This document shows positions 41,006 to 50,336 of a stretch of 64,000 nt of DNA, one piece after another (position 1 is the first letter of the stretch; every line of letters begins with the position of its first letter). Position numbers and translations under genes: made by a program. A model generated the notes under the pieces. It ran no database searches. It saw only the letters and a list, made by a program, of their open reading frames with translations, and was not told where the DNA came from. This DNA is from Sphingomonas changnyeongensis (GTDB lineage Bacteria; Pseudomonadota; Alphaproteobacteria; Sphingomonadales; Sphingomonadaceae): positions 566,501-630,500 of the forward strand of contig NZ_CP047895.1 in assembly GCF_009913435.1 (NCBI RefSeq), given 5' to 3'.

Positions 41006-42667
41006 ATGGATCTCGCCAATCATGCCGGGGCGTTCCAGCCGGCCGACACCAAGGCCGCGACCGGCCATGCGGCGCTGCCCGCACTGGGCGCGGTGATCGA
41101 GATTGCGGGTTCGAACTCGCAGCTCTGGCTCGAACGGGCGCAGATCGATCTGCTGGGCCAGGACGCCGATCCCAGCGTCGCCATGGCCGGCCAGGTCGGA
41201 TCGCAGGTCAAGATCAAGGTCGGCAGCGTCTGGCTGGTCGCCAATGTCCGCTCGCTGTGCCTCGACGGCGACGGCAGCGGCGTGCGCGCCCATATCGATT
41301 TCCTTGGCGAGGGCGATGAGGAACGGCTGACCGGGCGGATCTACAACTTTCGCCGCGGCGTCACCCGCTATCCGACGCCGGGCACGCCGGTACATCCGGT
41401 GACCAGCGCCGACATGAAGGAAATCTATGCCGCCGATGGCCGCCCCTCGATCGAGATCGGCACCGTCTATCCGACGCGCAACATCCGCGGCGCGCTGTTC
41501 ATCGATGCGCTGCTCGGCAAGCATTTCGCGCTGCTCGGATCGACCGGCACCGGCAAATCGACCTCGGCCGCGCTGATCCTGCACCGCATCTGCGACATGG
41601 CGCCCGAAGGCCATATCGTGATGATCGACCCGCACGGCGAATATGCCGCCGCGTTCAAGGGCAATGGCGCGATCTATGACGTGTCGAACCTGGCCATGCC
41701 CTATTGGCTGATGAACTTCGAGGAACATTGCGAGGTGTTCCTGACCTCGACCGGGTCGAACCGGCAGATGGACGCCGACATTCTCGCCAAATGCCTGCTC
41801 GCCGCCAAGGCCAAGAACCGGCTGGCCGAAAGCGTGTCCAAGCTAACCGTCGATGCGCCCATCCCCTATCTGCTGTCGGATCTGACCAACCTGATCCAGC
41901 TGGAAATGGGCAAGCTGGACAAGGCCGGCGACAGCGCGCCCTATATGCGGCTCAAGACCAAGATCGACGAGATCAAGGCCGATCCGCGCTACAGCTTCAT
42001 GTTCTCAGGCATGCTGGTCGCCGACACGATGAGCGATTTCATCGCGCGGGTCTTCCGCCTGCCCGGCGACGGCAAGCCGATCTCGATCATCGACGTGTCG
42101 GGCGTGCCGTCGGAAATCACCTCGGTCGTCGTCGCCGTGCTGTCGCGCATGGTGTTCGACTTCGCGATCTGGGCGCGCGGCGAGCGCCAGCGGCCGGTGC
42201 TGCTCGTCTGCGAGGAAGCGCATCGCTACGTGCCCAATGAACGCAATGCCGATGGCTCGTCGGTCGGCCGCATCCTCAGCCGCATCGCCAAGGAAGGGCG
42301 CAAATATGGCGTGTCGCTGGGCCTGATCACCCAGCGTCCGTCCGATCTGGCCGAAGGCGTTCTGTCGCAGTGCGGCACGATCATCTCGATGCGCCTCAAC
42401 AACGAACGCGACCAGGCGTTCGTGAAAGCGGCGATGCCCGAAGGCTCTCGCGGCTTCCTCGATTCGGTGCCGGCGCTTCGCAACCGCGAGGCGATCATCT
42501 GCGGCGAAGGCGTGTCGATCCCGATCCGCGTGTCGCTCGACACGCTGGAGGAACATCGCCGTCCCGCCTCGGGCGACCCGCTATTCTCAGAACTCTGGAA
42601 ACAGACCGGCGGCGAGGACGAGATGCTCGGCCGCGTGATCAAGCGCTGGCGCTCCCAGGGGCGCTGA
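41006..42667 (+). CDS. HerA-type FtsK-like ATPase (DUF87)
   Basis: The 553-residue protein has an N-terminal HAS-barrel-like domain (about 25-110) and a RecA-fold ATPase with Walker A ALLGSTGTGKSTSAA (about residue 177) and Walker B VLLVCEEAHRYV. An arginine/sensor segment SRIAKEGRKYGVSLGLITQR completes the HerA/FtsK pattern. Such hexameric ATPases translocate DNA. In archaea HerA works with the nuclease NurA, and some bacterial HerA work with Sir2 or DUF4297 partners in defence. No such partner gene is adjacent here, so this is the stand-alone alphaproteobacterial form; its role is unknown. Confidence 0.88.
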   Translation: MDLANHAGAFQPADTKAATGHAALPALGAVIEIAGSNSQLWLERAQIDLLGQDADPSVAMAGQVGSQVKIKVGSVWLVANVRSLCLDGDGSGVRAHIDFLGEGDEERLTGRIYNFRRGVTRYPTPGTPVHPVTSADMKEIYAADGRPSIEIGTVYPTRNIRGALFIDALLGKHFALLGSTGTGKSTSAALILHRICDMAPEGHIVMIDPHGEYAAAFKGNGAIYDVSNLAMPYWLMNFEEHCEVFLTSTGSNRQMDADILAKCLLAAKAKNRLAESVSKLTVDAPIPYLLSDLTNLIQLEMGKLDKAGDSAPYMRLKTKIDEIKADPRYSFMFSGMLVADTMSDFIARVFRLPGDGKPISIIDVSGVPSEITSVVVAVLSRMVFDFAIWARGERQRPVLLVCEEAHRYVPNERNADGSSVGRILSRIAKEGRKYGVSLGLITQRPSDLAEGVLSQCGTIISMRLNNERDQAFVKAAMPEGSRGFLDSVPALRNREAIICGEGVSIPIRVSLDTLEEHRRPASGDPLFSELWKQTGGEDEMLGRVIKRWRSQGR

Positions 42668-42669
42668 GC

Positions 42670-42830
42670 AGGGGATGTTTGTGCTGCGCCTTCCGGCGCA
42701 GGGGCGGCACCGGCCCGCTCCCCCACCCGGCCTCCCAACGGCAGGTTACGCTATGGGAGGCCGGGTGGGGGAGCGGGCCGGTGCCGTTCTTCCCAGCTAA
42801 CGACGCCCGGTGCCGTTCTTCCCATCAAAC
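42670..42830. repeat. Intergenic hairpin element, copy C (loop inverted)
   Basis: The arms 42706-42737 and 42754-42785 are identical to copy A. The 16-nt loop (42738-42753) is the exact reverse complement of the copy A loop, while both outer flanks keep the same orientation as in A and B. Downstream, GGTGCCGTTCTTCCC is repeated (42781 and 42810). It lies between the tandem HerA and HIT genes. Confidence 0.87.
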
Positions 42831-42893
42831 GCGCCACGTTGCCAGACGCGCCGGTTTCGCCCTATCGGCCATGGCCGACCACAGGGAGGACCC

Positions 42894-43283
42894 ATGCCGA
42901 CCGACGCCACCTTGCCCTATGACGACGGCAATGTGTTCGCGCGCATCCTGCGCGGTGAGCTGCCGTGCACGCGCGTGCATGAAGACGAATGGACGCTCGC
43001 CTTTGCCGACATCAACCCGCAGGCGCCGCACCATGTGCTGGTGATCCCCAAAGGGGCCTATGTGTCGTGGGACGACTTCTCGGCCCGGGCGAGCGATGCC
43101 GAGATTGCCGGCTTTGTCCGCGCGGTCGGGCTGGTTGCGCGCGCGGCGGGGCTGGTCGAGCCGGGTTACCGGCTGCTCGCCAATATCGGCCATGACGCCC
43201 ATCAGGAGGTGCCGCACCTGCACGTCCATATCCTGGCCGGGCGGCCGCTCGGTCCGATGCTCGCCCGGCCAGGCGACGCCTGA
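42894..43283 (+). CDS. HIT family protein
   Basis: The 129-residue protein has the histidine-triad motif in HQEVPHLHVHILAGR (HxHxH) and the family start DDGNVFARILRGELPCTRV. HIT proteins are nucleotide hydrolases or transferases acting on AMP-linked substrates. ATG 42894 has AGGGAGGA. It lies downstream of repeat C, whose hairpin could isolate it from HerA transcription. Confidence 0.92.
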   Translation: MPTDATLPYDDGNVFARILRGELPCTRVHEDEWTLAFADINPQAPHHVLVIPKGAYVSWDDFSARASDAEIAGFVRAVGLVARAAGLVEPGYRLLANIGHDAHQEVPHLHVHILAGRPLGPMLARPGDA

Positions 43284-43430
43284 CCGCGCATCGGGCGGGG
43301 ATTGGGCCGGCCCGGCGGCGCGCAGGGGGCCGTTCATGATAATAATGTTGCACGGCCGTGATTAGCCTCTAGGGTTTCCGCCCCAGAGCGACGCGGCCGA
43401 CCGCGCATGACAATCGGGGATCAGACAGGC

Positions 43431-44963
43431 ATGTTTTTCGGGCGTAAAAAGCCTCTCGACGCCATTCTCGCCACGGCGGAGAAAAAATCGCTGCACCGCA
43501 CGCTGGGGGCGTTCCAGCTGACGATGCTCGGCATCGGCGCGGTCATCGGCACGGGCATTTTCGTGCTGACGGCGGAGGCCGCGCAAAAGGCCGGACCGGG
43601 CATGATGATCTCGTTCGTGATCGCCGGGCTGGTCTGCGCGGTCGCGGCACTCTGCTATGCCGAAATGGCGGCGATGGTGCCGGTTTCGGGCTCCGCCTAC
43701 ACCTACAGCTATGCGGTGATGGGCGAGCTTTTGGCCTGGATGGTCGGCTGGGCGCTGATCCTTGAATATGCGGTGGCGGCGGGGGCCGTCTCAGTCGGCT
43801 GGTCCGGCTATGTCGTCGGGCTGATCGAACATGCCTTTGCCATCGACATTCCCGACACTCTGGTGCTCGGGCCGTTCGATGGCGGGATGATCAACCTGCC
43901 GGCGATGGCGATTGCCGGGCTGGTCACCTGGCTGCTGGTGCTGGGGACCAAGGAAAGCGCGACGGTCAACGCCGTCCTCGTTGCGATCAAGGTTGCGGCG
44001 CTCTGCCTGTTCATCGTTCTCGCCGTGCCGGTGATGAACATGGAAAAGTTCACGCCGTTCATGCCGCTCGGCTTTGGCGGCGTGTCGGCGGCGGCGGCGT
44101 CGATCTTCTTCGCCTATGTCGGCTTCGACGCCGTCTCGACCGCGGCCGAAGAGACCAAGAACCCGCAGCGCAACATGCCGATCGGCCTGATCGGCTCGCT
44201 TGCCATCTGCACGATCTTCTACCTGCTCGTCGCAGCCGGGGTGATCGGCACGGTCGGCGGGCAGCCGGTGCTCGGCCCGGGCGGCGAGGCGCTCGAACCC
44301 GGCAGCCGCGAACTGGCTGCCCAGTGCGCGCTGATCAGCGACAATGCCGTCACCTGTTCGAAGGAAGCTCTGGCCTGGACGCTGCGCCAGATCGGCTGGC
44401 CGCAGATCGGCAACCTGATCGGGCTGGCGGCGGGCCTTGCCCTGCCATCGGTCATCCTGATGATGATGTTCGGCCAGACCCGCATCTTCTTCGTGATGAG
44501 CCGCGACGGGCTGCTGCCCCAGGCGTTTTCGAAGATCCACCCGCGCTACAACACGCCGCACGTGATCACCGTGATCACCGGCATCGCGGTGGCGCTGTTC
44601 GCCGCCTTCTTCCCGGTCGGGCAGCTGGCCAACATCTCGAACTCGGGCACGCTGTTCGCCTTTGCGGCGGTGTCGATCGCGGTGATGATCCTGCGCCAGA
44701 CCGAGCCGACGCGGAAGCGGCCGTTCCGCACGCCGGCGCTCTATCTGACCGCGCCGATCGCGGTTGCCGGCTGCGCCTATCTGTTCTGGAGCCTGGACGA
44801 GAAGAGCAAGCTGCTGTTCTTCGTGTGGGCGGCGATCGGGCTGGTCGTCTATTTCCTCTACAGCCGCAGCCGCAGCCATGTCGGGCGCGGCATCGTCGAT
44901 GTGCCGGAAACCGATGGCGATGTGCCGCCCGGCCCGGTGCCGCCGCTGCCCACCGGACTGTAA
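43431..44963 (+). CDS. APC-family amino-acid permease
   Basis: The 510-residue transporter has about 12 helices. The first carries GAVIGTGIFVLTAEAAQKAG, the substrate-binding motif of the cationic/general amino-acid transporters. A conserved FFAYVGFDAVSTAAEETKNP segment is present in the centre. It imports or exchanges an amino acid; the exact one is unknown. ATG 43431 is used; ATG 43407 would add eight residues. A promoter-like TTGCAC lies about 80 bp upstream. It is followed by a bidirectional terminator. Confidence 0.92.
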   Translation: MFFGRKKPLDAILATAEKKSLHRTLGAFQLTMLGIGAVIGTGIFVLTAEAAQKAGPGMMISFVIAGLVCAVAALCYAEMAAMVPVSGSAYTYSYAVMGELLAWMVGWALILEYAVAAGAVSVGWSGYVVGLIEHAFAIDIPDTLVLGPFDGGMINLPAMAIAGLVTWLLVLGTKESATVNAVLVAIKVAALCLFIVLAVPVMNMEKFTPFMPLGFGGVSAAAASIFFAYVGFDAVSTAAEETKNPQRNMPIGLIGSLAICTIFYLLVAAGVIGTVGGQPVLGPGGEALEPGSRELAAQCALISDNAVTCSKEALAWTLRQIGWPQIGNLIGLAAGLALPSVILMMMFGQTRIFFVMSRDGLLPQAFSKIHPRYNTPHVITVITGIAVALFAAFFPVGQLANISNSGTLFAFAAVSIAVMILRQTEPTRKRPFRTPALYLTAPIAVAGCAYLFWSLDEKSKLLFFVWAAIGLVVYFLYSRSRSHVGRGIVDVPETDGDVPPGPVPPLPTGL

Positions 44964-45005
44964 TCGCGTTTTGCCGGGCTGACGCTTCAGCCCGGCACCC
45001 CGAAC

Positions 45006-45044
45006 CGGCCGGCCCGCCCCCGTCGGGGACGGGCCGGCCGTTTT
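45006..45044. terminator. Terminator between the permease and adenosine kinase genes
   Basis: An 11-bp outer stem (CGGCCGGCCCG / CGGGCCGGCCG) extended by a CCCC/GGGG inner stem is followed by TTTT and TTT on the plus strand. The genes are convergent, so it may serve both sides. A second hairpin (CCGGGCTGAcgcTTCAGCCCGG) lies just before it, at about 44976. Confidence 0.75.
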
Positions 45045-45047
45045 CGT

Positions 45048-46046
45048 TTAGCCCAGCCGGGCGGCGACCATCGCCTTGATGTCGGCCTGCGGGCGCGGGC
45101 CGACATGGCTGATCACTTCGGCGGCGCAGACGGCGCCCATCACCAGGCTGTCGCCCAGGCTGCGGCCTTCCGCCTGACCGGCCAGGAAACCGGCGGCGAA
45201 CAGGTCACCCGCTCCGGTGGTGTCGACCACCTGGGTCACCGGTTCGGCGGCAACCGCCGCGCGCTCACCATTCTGCACGGCGATCGCGCCCTGTTCGCTG
45301 CGGGTGACGACCAGCGTCGGCACCCGCGCGGCGACCGCGGCGAGCGCGGCTTCGAAATCGTCGCTTTCCTCGAGCGACAGCAGTTCGTTTTCATTGGCGA
45401 ACAGGATGTCGACCAGCCCGTCGGCCAGCAGCTGGCGGAAGCTGTCACGGTGGCGTTCGATGCAGAACACGTCCGACAGGGTGAAGGCGACACGGCGGCC
45501 GGCGGCGCGCGCGACTGCGATGGCGTCGCGCATCGCCGCGCGCGGTTCTTCCGGATCCCAGAGATAGCCTTCGAGATAGAGGATCTCCGCCGCCGCGATC
45601 ATCTCCCGGTCGAGCGCGGTCGCGGGCAGGAACTGCGACGCGCCGAGAAAGGTGTTCATCGTCCGCTGCCCGTCGGGGGTGACGACGATCAGGCAGCGCG
45701 CGGTCGCCGGTTCGCCGGCGCGCGGCGCGGTGTCGAAGCGCACGCCCTGGGCGCGCATGTCGTGCGCGAAGACGCGGCCGAGCTGATCGTCGGCAACCTG
45801 GCCGATAAAGCCGCAGCGCAGCCCGAGCGCCGCCAGCCCGGCAAGCGTGTTCGCCGCCGACCCGCCGCTGGTTTCCACGCCCGGCCCCATCTTGGCATAG
45901 AGCGTCTCGGCCTCATCGGTCGAGAACAGCAGCTGCATCGAGCCCTTGCGCAGGCCATTGTCGGTGATGAAGCCTTCGTCGGCGCGGGCGATCACGTCGA
46001 CGATCGCATTGCCGATCGCGACGATATCGTAACGGGCATCGGACAC
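45048..46046 (-). CDS. Adenosine kinase / PfkB-family carbohydrate kinase
   Basis: The 332-residue ribokinase-like enzyme has N-terminal VAIGNAIVDVIARADEGFI, substrate motif SGGSAANTLAGLAALG (about 57), ATP/anion-hole signature DTTGAGDLFAAGFLAG (about 280) with the catalytic Asp, and a mid Asn/Glu region (FANENELLSLE). It phosphorylates adenosine (or a related nucleoside) for purine salvage. The start is GTG 46046 (MSDARYDIV) with GAAGGAG. Sphingomonad homologues are annotated as adenosine kinase; a sugar kinase cannot be excluded. Confidence 0.87.
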   Translation of the reverse strand: MSDARYDIVAIGNAIVDVIARADEGFITDNGLRKGSMQLLFSTDEAETLYAKMGPGVETSGGSAANTLAGLAALGLRCGFIGQVADDQLGRVFAHDMRAQGVRFDTAPRAGEPATARCLIVVTPDGQRTMNTFLGASQFLPATALDREMIAAAEILYLEGYLWDPEEPRAAMRDAIAVARAAGRRVAFTLSDVFCIERHRDSFRQLLADGLVDILFANENELLSLEESDDFEAALAAVAARVPTLVVTRSEQGAIAVQNGERAAVAAEPVTQVVDTTGAGDLFAAGFLAGQAEGRSLGDSLVMGAVCAAEVISHVGPRPQADIKAMVAARLG

Positions 46047-46273
46047 ATTCTTCTCCTTCAAAGGGCGGGGGCGCGCGGCGCACGCCGCAGCCCGGGGGAT
46101 CGCGCGGGCCATAGAGCGGATCGGAGCGCCGTCAACTCCGGCCAAAGCGCGGGCGGCGGCCAAGGCTGGCAGGCTGGGCAGGCGGACACGGGCCGCCTTT
46201 GCCCACAACCGGGCTGGCGCAGCCGGATCAGCCGCCGCTTGCCGGGCGGCGGCGGCCATGTTTGTCAGCGGGC

Positions 46274-46714
46274 ATGACGGCGATGATCGGGCGGAGCGGA
46301 CTGCAGAACATGGCGTGCCTGCGGGCGAAAGGCGCAACGATGGCGGCGATGGCGGGCCTGGCGCTGGTCGGCGGCTGTACCGCGCGGCCCGCGCCCCTAC
46401 CGCGCGCGCTGCCGGTGACGCCGCCGGTGCTGAGCGTCTCCGGGCTGGAACGGGTGCTCGGCGCGACCGCGGCCGGGCTGGTGGCGCTGTTCGGCCCGCC
46501 CGAGCTCGACATCCGCGAGGATCAGGCGGTGAAGCTGCAATTCGCCGGGCCGATCTGCGTGCTCGACGCCTATCTCTACCGCACCCGCGCGCGCGGCGAA
46601 CCGGTCGTCACCTATGTCGATGCCCGCCAGCCCGACGGCCGCGACATCGACCGGGCAAGCTGCGTCGCCGCGCTCGCCGCCCGGCACCGGCCCCAGGGCG
46701 CCACGCGCCCCTGA
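46274..46714 (+). CDS. Hypothetical lipoprotein
   Basis: The protein has a signal region MACLRAKGATMAAMAGLALV with a lipobox VGGC. The mature domain of about 110 residues starts PPVLSVSGLERVLGATAAGL and contains LDIREDQAVKLQFAGPICVL and a conserved cysteine pair. Such small sphingomonad lipoproteins have no assigned function. The start is ambiguous (46274 or 46310). It lies between adenosine kinase (divergent) and pyk (convergent). Confidence 0.65.
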   Translation: MTAMIGRSGLQNMACLRAKGATMAAMAGLALVGGCTARPAPLPRALPVTPPVLSVSGLERVLGATAAGLVALFGPPELDIREDQAVKLQFAGPICVLDAYLYRTRARGEPVVTYVDARQPDGRDIDRASCVAALAARHRPQGATRP

Positions 46715-46765
46715 GCCCCGCCTGCTGCGCCGCCAGCCGCGATGCCGGCGGCGCCGGGCGCAGCG

Positions 46766-48238
46766 TCAGTCGGTGCGGTGGCCGCGCAGCTCGTCGCCGC
46801 TGATGCGCGCGACATGGACGACATTGGTCGACCCCGGCGTCCCGAACGGCACCCCGGCCATGATGATCACCCGGTCGCCCGCCTTGGCGAGACCATGGCG
46901 CAGGGCCATGCGCTTCGACTTGCCGATCATTTCCTCGAACGACGACACGTCGCGCGTGCGCACCGCATGCGCGCCCCAGAGCAGGCCGAGCCGGCGCGCG
47001 GTTTCCATCCGGGGGGTGAGGACGAGCAACGGCGCCGAGGGCCGCTCGCGCGCCACGCGCCGGGCCGTGGAGCCGGAGGTGGTGAAGCAGATGATCGCCG
47101 CCGCGCCGATCGTCCGGGCGATCTCGCCGGATGCTTCGGCCAGCGCATCGGCGGTGGTCGGATCGGGCCGCGTTTCGGTGAAATGGACGCGCGCGGCATA
47201 GCCGGGATCGCGCTCCACCGCCTCGGCAATGGCGTTCATCATCGCCACCGATTCGACCGGCCAGTCGCCCGCCGCGCTTTCGGCCGACAGCATGACCGCA
47301 TCGGCGCCGTCATAGATGGCGGTCGCGACGTCGGACACTTCGGCCCGGGTCGGCGTCGGGGCCTTGATCATCGATTCGAGCATCTGGGTGGCGACGACCA
47401 CCGGCCGGCCCATGCGCCGCGCCGCCTCGACGATCCGCTTCTGCATCGGCGGCACCGCCTGGGGCGGCAGCTCCACGCCCAGATCGCCGCGCGCGACCAT
47501 CACCGCATCGGCCAGTTCGATGATCGCATCGAGCCGTTCGAGCGCCGCCGGCTTCTCGATCTTGGCCAGCAGCGCCGCGCGCCCGCCGATCATCCGCCGC
47601 GCTTCGGCGACATCCTCGGGCCGCTGGACGAAGCTGAGCGCGACCCAGTCCACCCCCTGATCGAGCGCAAAGGCCAGATCCGAACGGTCCTTTTCGGTGA
47701 GCGCGGCCAGCGGCACGACGACATCGGGGACGTTCAGCCCCTTGTTGTTCGACAAGGCGCCGCCGACCTCGACCACCGTCTCGATCCGGTCATGGCTGTG
47801 GGCGACGACGCGCAGCACCAGCTTGCCATCGTCGAGCAGCAGCCGCGCGCCCTCCTCCAGCGCCACGAACAGCTCGCGGTGCGGCAGGCAGACGCGGCTC
47901 TGGTCGCCGGGCGTGGTGTCGCGGTCGAGCACGAAGGTCTGGCCGGTCTTGAGCAGCACCATGCCCTCGGCAAAGCTGCCGACGCGCAGCTTTGGCCCTT
48001 GCAGGTCGACAAGGATGGTGGTCGGGCGGCCGAGCTGCTTTTCGAGCGCCCGGATATGGGCGATGGTCTGCGCATGATCGGCCTGTGCGCCATGGCTCAT
48101 GTTGACGCGGAATGCGTCCGCCCCGGCCCGGAACAGTTTCTCGATCATTTCGGGACTGCGGCTGGCCGGTCCCAATGTCGCCAGGACCCGCACCCGGCGC
48201 GACCGCGCCTCCACGCTATTCGCCATCACTCTCGCCAT
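46766..48238 (-). CDS. pyk: Pyruvate kinase
   Basis: The 490-residue glycolytic enzyme transfers phosphate from PEP to ADP. It has the substrate segment RVNMSHGAQADH (about residue 45), catalytic KIEKPAAL with Lys/Glu metal ligands, DAVMVARGDLGVELP (about 250), TQMLESMI and the C-terminal domain SGSTARRVARERPSAPLLVL. The ATG at 48238 gives MARVMANSVEAR; ATG 48223 is an alternative. It is divergent from DUF1244. Confidence 0.95.
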   Translation of the reverse strand: MARVMANSVEARSRRVRVLATLGPASRSPEMIEKLFRAGADAFRVNMSHGAQADHAQTIAHIRALEKQLGRPTTILVDLQGPKLRVGSFAEGMVLLKTGQTFVLDRDTTPGDQSRVCLPHRELFVALEEGARLLLDDGKLVLRVVAHSHDRIETVVEVGGALSNNKGLNVPDVVVPLAALTEKDRSDLAFALDQGVDWVALSFVQRPEDVAEARRMIGGRAALLAKIEKPAALERLDAIIELADAVMVARGDLGVELPPQAVPPMQKRIVEAARRMGRPVVVATQMLESMIKAPTPTRAEVSDVATAIYDGADAVMLSAESAAGDWPVESVAMMNAIAEAVERDPGYAARVHFTETRPDPTTADALAEASGEIARTIGAAAIICFTTSGSTARRVARERPSAPLLVLTPRMETARRLGLLWGAHAVRTRDVSSFEEMIGKSKRMALRHGLAKAGDRVIIMAGVPFGTPGSTNVVHVARISGDELRGHRTD

Positions 48239-48299
48239 TGCCGTTGGATTTGATGGGTCTAGCGTCTAATCGGGGGCGATCAACCCGGGGGAAGGGCGC

Positions 48300-48605
48300 A
48301 TGATACAATATTCCGACGCCGCGGCCGCCGCCGCGTTCCGCCGCCTCGTCGCCCATCTGCAGCACCGCACCGATGCGCAGAATGTCGACCTGATGGGGCT
48401 CGCCGGTTTTTGCCGCAATTGCCTGGGCGACTGGCTGGCCGAGGCGAGCGGTGGCGCGCTTGACCGCGACCAGGGGCGCGAGGCGGTTTACGGCATGCCC
48501 TATGCGCAGTGGAAAGCCGCCCATCAGCAGCCCGCGACCGCCGAACAGCTCGCGCGGATGGAACAGAGCATCGCCCGCAACCGCGAACAGGGAGAACAGG
48601 GATGA
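48300..48605 (+). CDS. DUF1244 family protein
   Basis: The 101-residue protein has the DUF1244 core AFRRLVAHLQHRTDAQNVDL followed by MGLAGFCRNCLGDWLAEA, then VYGMPYAQWKAAHQQPATAE. Two conserved cysteines (FCRNC) may bind metal. Function unknown; widely conserved in alphaproteobacteria. Its stop overlaps the downstream amidohydrolase start as ATGA. Confidence 0.9.
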   Translation: MIQYSDAAAAAAFRRLVAHLQHRTDAQNVDLMGLAGFCRNCLGDWLAEASGGALDRDQGREAVYGMPYAQWKAAHQQPATAEQLARMEQSIARNREQGEQG

Positions 48606-49975
48606 GGATCAGCAGATTGGCACTCGGCGCATGGCTGATGGCCGGCGCCGCGTTGGCCCAGACAATGCCGGCGGTCGCCCAGACCGGGCCTGCGGCAGCC
48701 CAGACCGCGCCGGCGGCAGCACCTGTCCGCTACATCCAGGCCGGGGCGGTGCTGGCCGAACCCGGCCGCGTCACGCGCGGGCCGACGACGATCATCGTGC
48801 GCGGCGGCACGATCGCCGAGCTGCGCGACGGCTTTGTGACCCCCGAGCCGGGGGCCGAGCTGATCGACCTGCGTACGCGCCATGTGCTGCCGGGCCTGAT
48901 CGACATGCACGTCCATTTCTATTCGACCGGCGAGCCGCTGCGCGCCCGGCTCGATTTTGCGATCAAGGACGATGAGGACGGGTTTGTCGACGCGCTGGTC
49001 GCGGCGCGCAAGACGCTGGCGGCGGGCTTCACCACGGTGCGCGACCTGGGCGGCCAGCCGCGCGGCATCCGCGCGCTGCGCGACGCGATTGCGCGCGGCG
49101 ATGTCGAAGGGCCGACGATCGTCAATGCCGGCGAGATGATCTCGGTCACCGCCGGGCATGGCGATGCCAATGGCCTGAAGGCCGAGTTTGCCGAGGCCGA
49201 GCGCCATGGCTCGACCGCCCTGTGCAACGGTGCCGATGATTGCCGCCGGGCGACGCGCGACCAGATCTTCCAGGGCGCCGAGGTGATCAAGTTCGCCGCC
49301 TCGGGCGGGGTCGGCAGCAATATCGCAGGCGGTCTCGGCAAGCAGATGACCGACGAAGAGATGAAGGCGATCATCGACACCGCCCATGCCTTTGGCCGCA
49401 AGGCGACCGCCCATGCCCATGGCAAGGAAGGGATCGACGCCGCGCTGCGCGCGGGCGTCGATTCGATCGAGCATGGCTCGTTCATCGATGACGAGACGAT
49501 CGCCCTGTTCCGCAAGACCGGTGCCTATCTGGTGCCGACGATGCTCGCCTTTGAAAGCGTGCTGCGCCAGGGCCGCGCCGGCGAGCGGCCCGCCGCCTCG
49601 GTCGCCAAGGCCGAGGAAGTGGCGAAGGTCGTGAAGCAAAGCCATGCCCGCGCCGCCAGGGGCGGGGTGCGCATCGCCTTCGGCACCGATTCGGGCGTCG
49701 GCGTGCACGGCATCAATGGCGAGGAGTTCGCGCTGATGACCGCGGTCGGCATCACGCCGGTCGATGCGATCCGCGCCGCGACGGTCGAGGCGGCGACGCT
49801 GCTTGGCCGTGCCGACCGGATCGGATCGATCGCCCCCGGCAAGGACGCCGATCTGATCGCGGTCGAGGGCAATCCGATCGACGATGTGCGGCGGCTGGAA
49901 AAGGTCGAGTTCGTGATGCGGCGCGGCGTCGTCCACAAGCTGGGCGGGGCGCGCCAGACCTTCCCGGCGCGCTGA
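48602..49975 (+). CDS. Exported amidohydrolase (imidazolonepropionase/Xaa-Pro-like)
   Basis: The 457-residue protein has a signal peptide (LALGAWLMAGAALAQ) and the amidohydrolase superfamily metal motif LPGLIDMHVHFY near residue 100. Further motifs are VIKFAASGGVGSN (possible carboxylated Lys), KATAHAHGKEGID, SIEHGSFID and the catalytic Asp in IAFGTDSGVGVHG. Relatives include prolidase-like and amide hydrolases of dipeptides; substrate unknown. The Pro/Ala/Gln-rich stretch after the signal is low complexity. It overlaps DUF1244 by ATGA. Confidence 0.88.
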   Translation: MRISRLALGAWLMAGAALAQTMPAVAQTGPAAAQTAPAAAPVRYIQAGAVLAEPGRVTRGPTTIIVRGGTIAELRDGFVTPEPGAELIDLRTRHVLPGLIDMHVHFYSTGEPLRARLDFAIKDDEDGFVDALVAARKTLAAGFTTVRDLGGQPRGIRALRDAIARGDVEGPTIVNAGEMISVTAGHGDANGLKAEFAEAERHGSTALCNGADDCRRATRDQIFQGAEVIKFAASGGVGSNIAGGLGKQMTDEEMKAIIDTAHAFGRKATAHAHGKEGIDAALRAGVDSIEHGSFIDDETIALFRKTGAYLVPTMLAFESVLRQGRAGERPAASVAKAEEVAKVVKQSHARAARGGVRIAFGTDSGVGVHGINGEEFALMTAVGITPVDAIRAATVEAATLLGRADRIGSIAPGKDADLIAVEGNPIDDVRRLEKVEFVMRRGVVHKLGGARQTFPAR

Positions 49976-50066
49976 GGCCCGGTCGCGCAGGCCCCTGGCG
50001 GCGCAGGGCGTTGCCCTATCGCCGCCGAGCGCGTAAAGCGCACGCCTTCATTTGAGCGGGGTTGAT

Positions 50067-50306
50067 ATGAGTGACGCGGTCGCAGCCGAGCAATTGCGCC
50101 TGTTCATCGAGCGGATTGAACGGCTGGAAGAAGAGAAAAAGGGCATCGCCGACGATATCCGCGACGTCTATGCCGAGGCCAAGGCCAATGGCTATGACGT
50201 GAAGACGATGCGGGCGATCGTGCGCCTGCGCCGCATGGAAAAGAATGCGCGGCAGGAAGCCGACGCCCTTCTCGAAACCTATCGCAACGCACTCGGCCTC
50301 GACTGA
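50067..50306 (+). CDS. gapR: GapR nucleoid-associated protein (DUF2312)
   Basis: The 79-residue coiled-coil protein reads [20 protein letters not shown] with [20 protein letters not shown] and [20 protein letters not shown]. This is the GapR/DUF2312 family, which encircles overtwisted DNA ahead of forks and polymerases in alphaproteobacteria. ATG 50067 is used; a TTG at 50052 gives a five-residue extension. It is followed by yebC 30 bp later. Confidence 0.93.
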   Translation: MSDAVAAEQLRLFIERIERLEEEKKGIADDIRDVYAEAKANGYDVKTMRAIVRLRRMEKNARQEADALLETYRNALGLD

Positions 50307-50336
50307 GCGCGGGCTGCCAGCAAAGGGTCAGGGACG

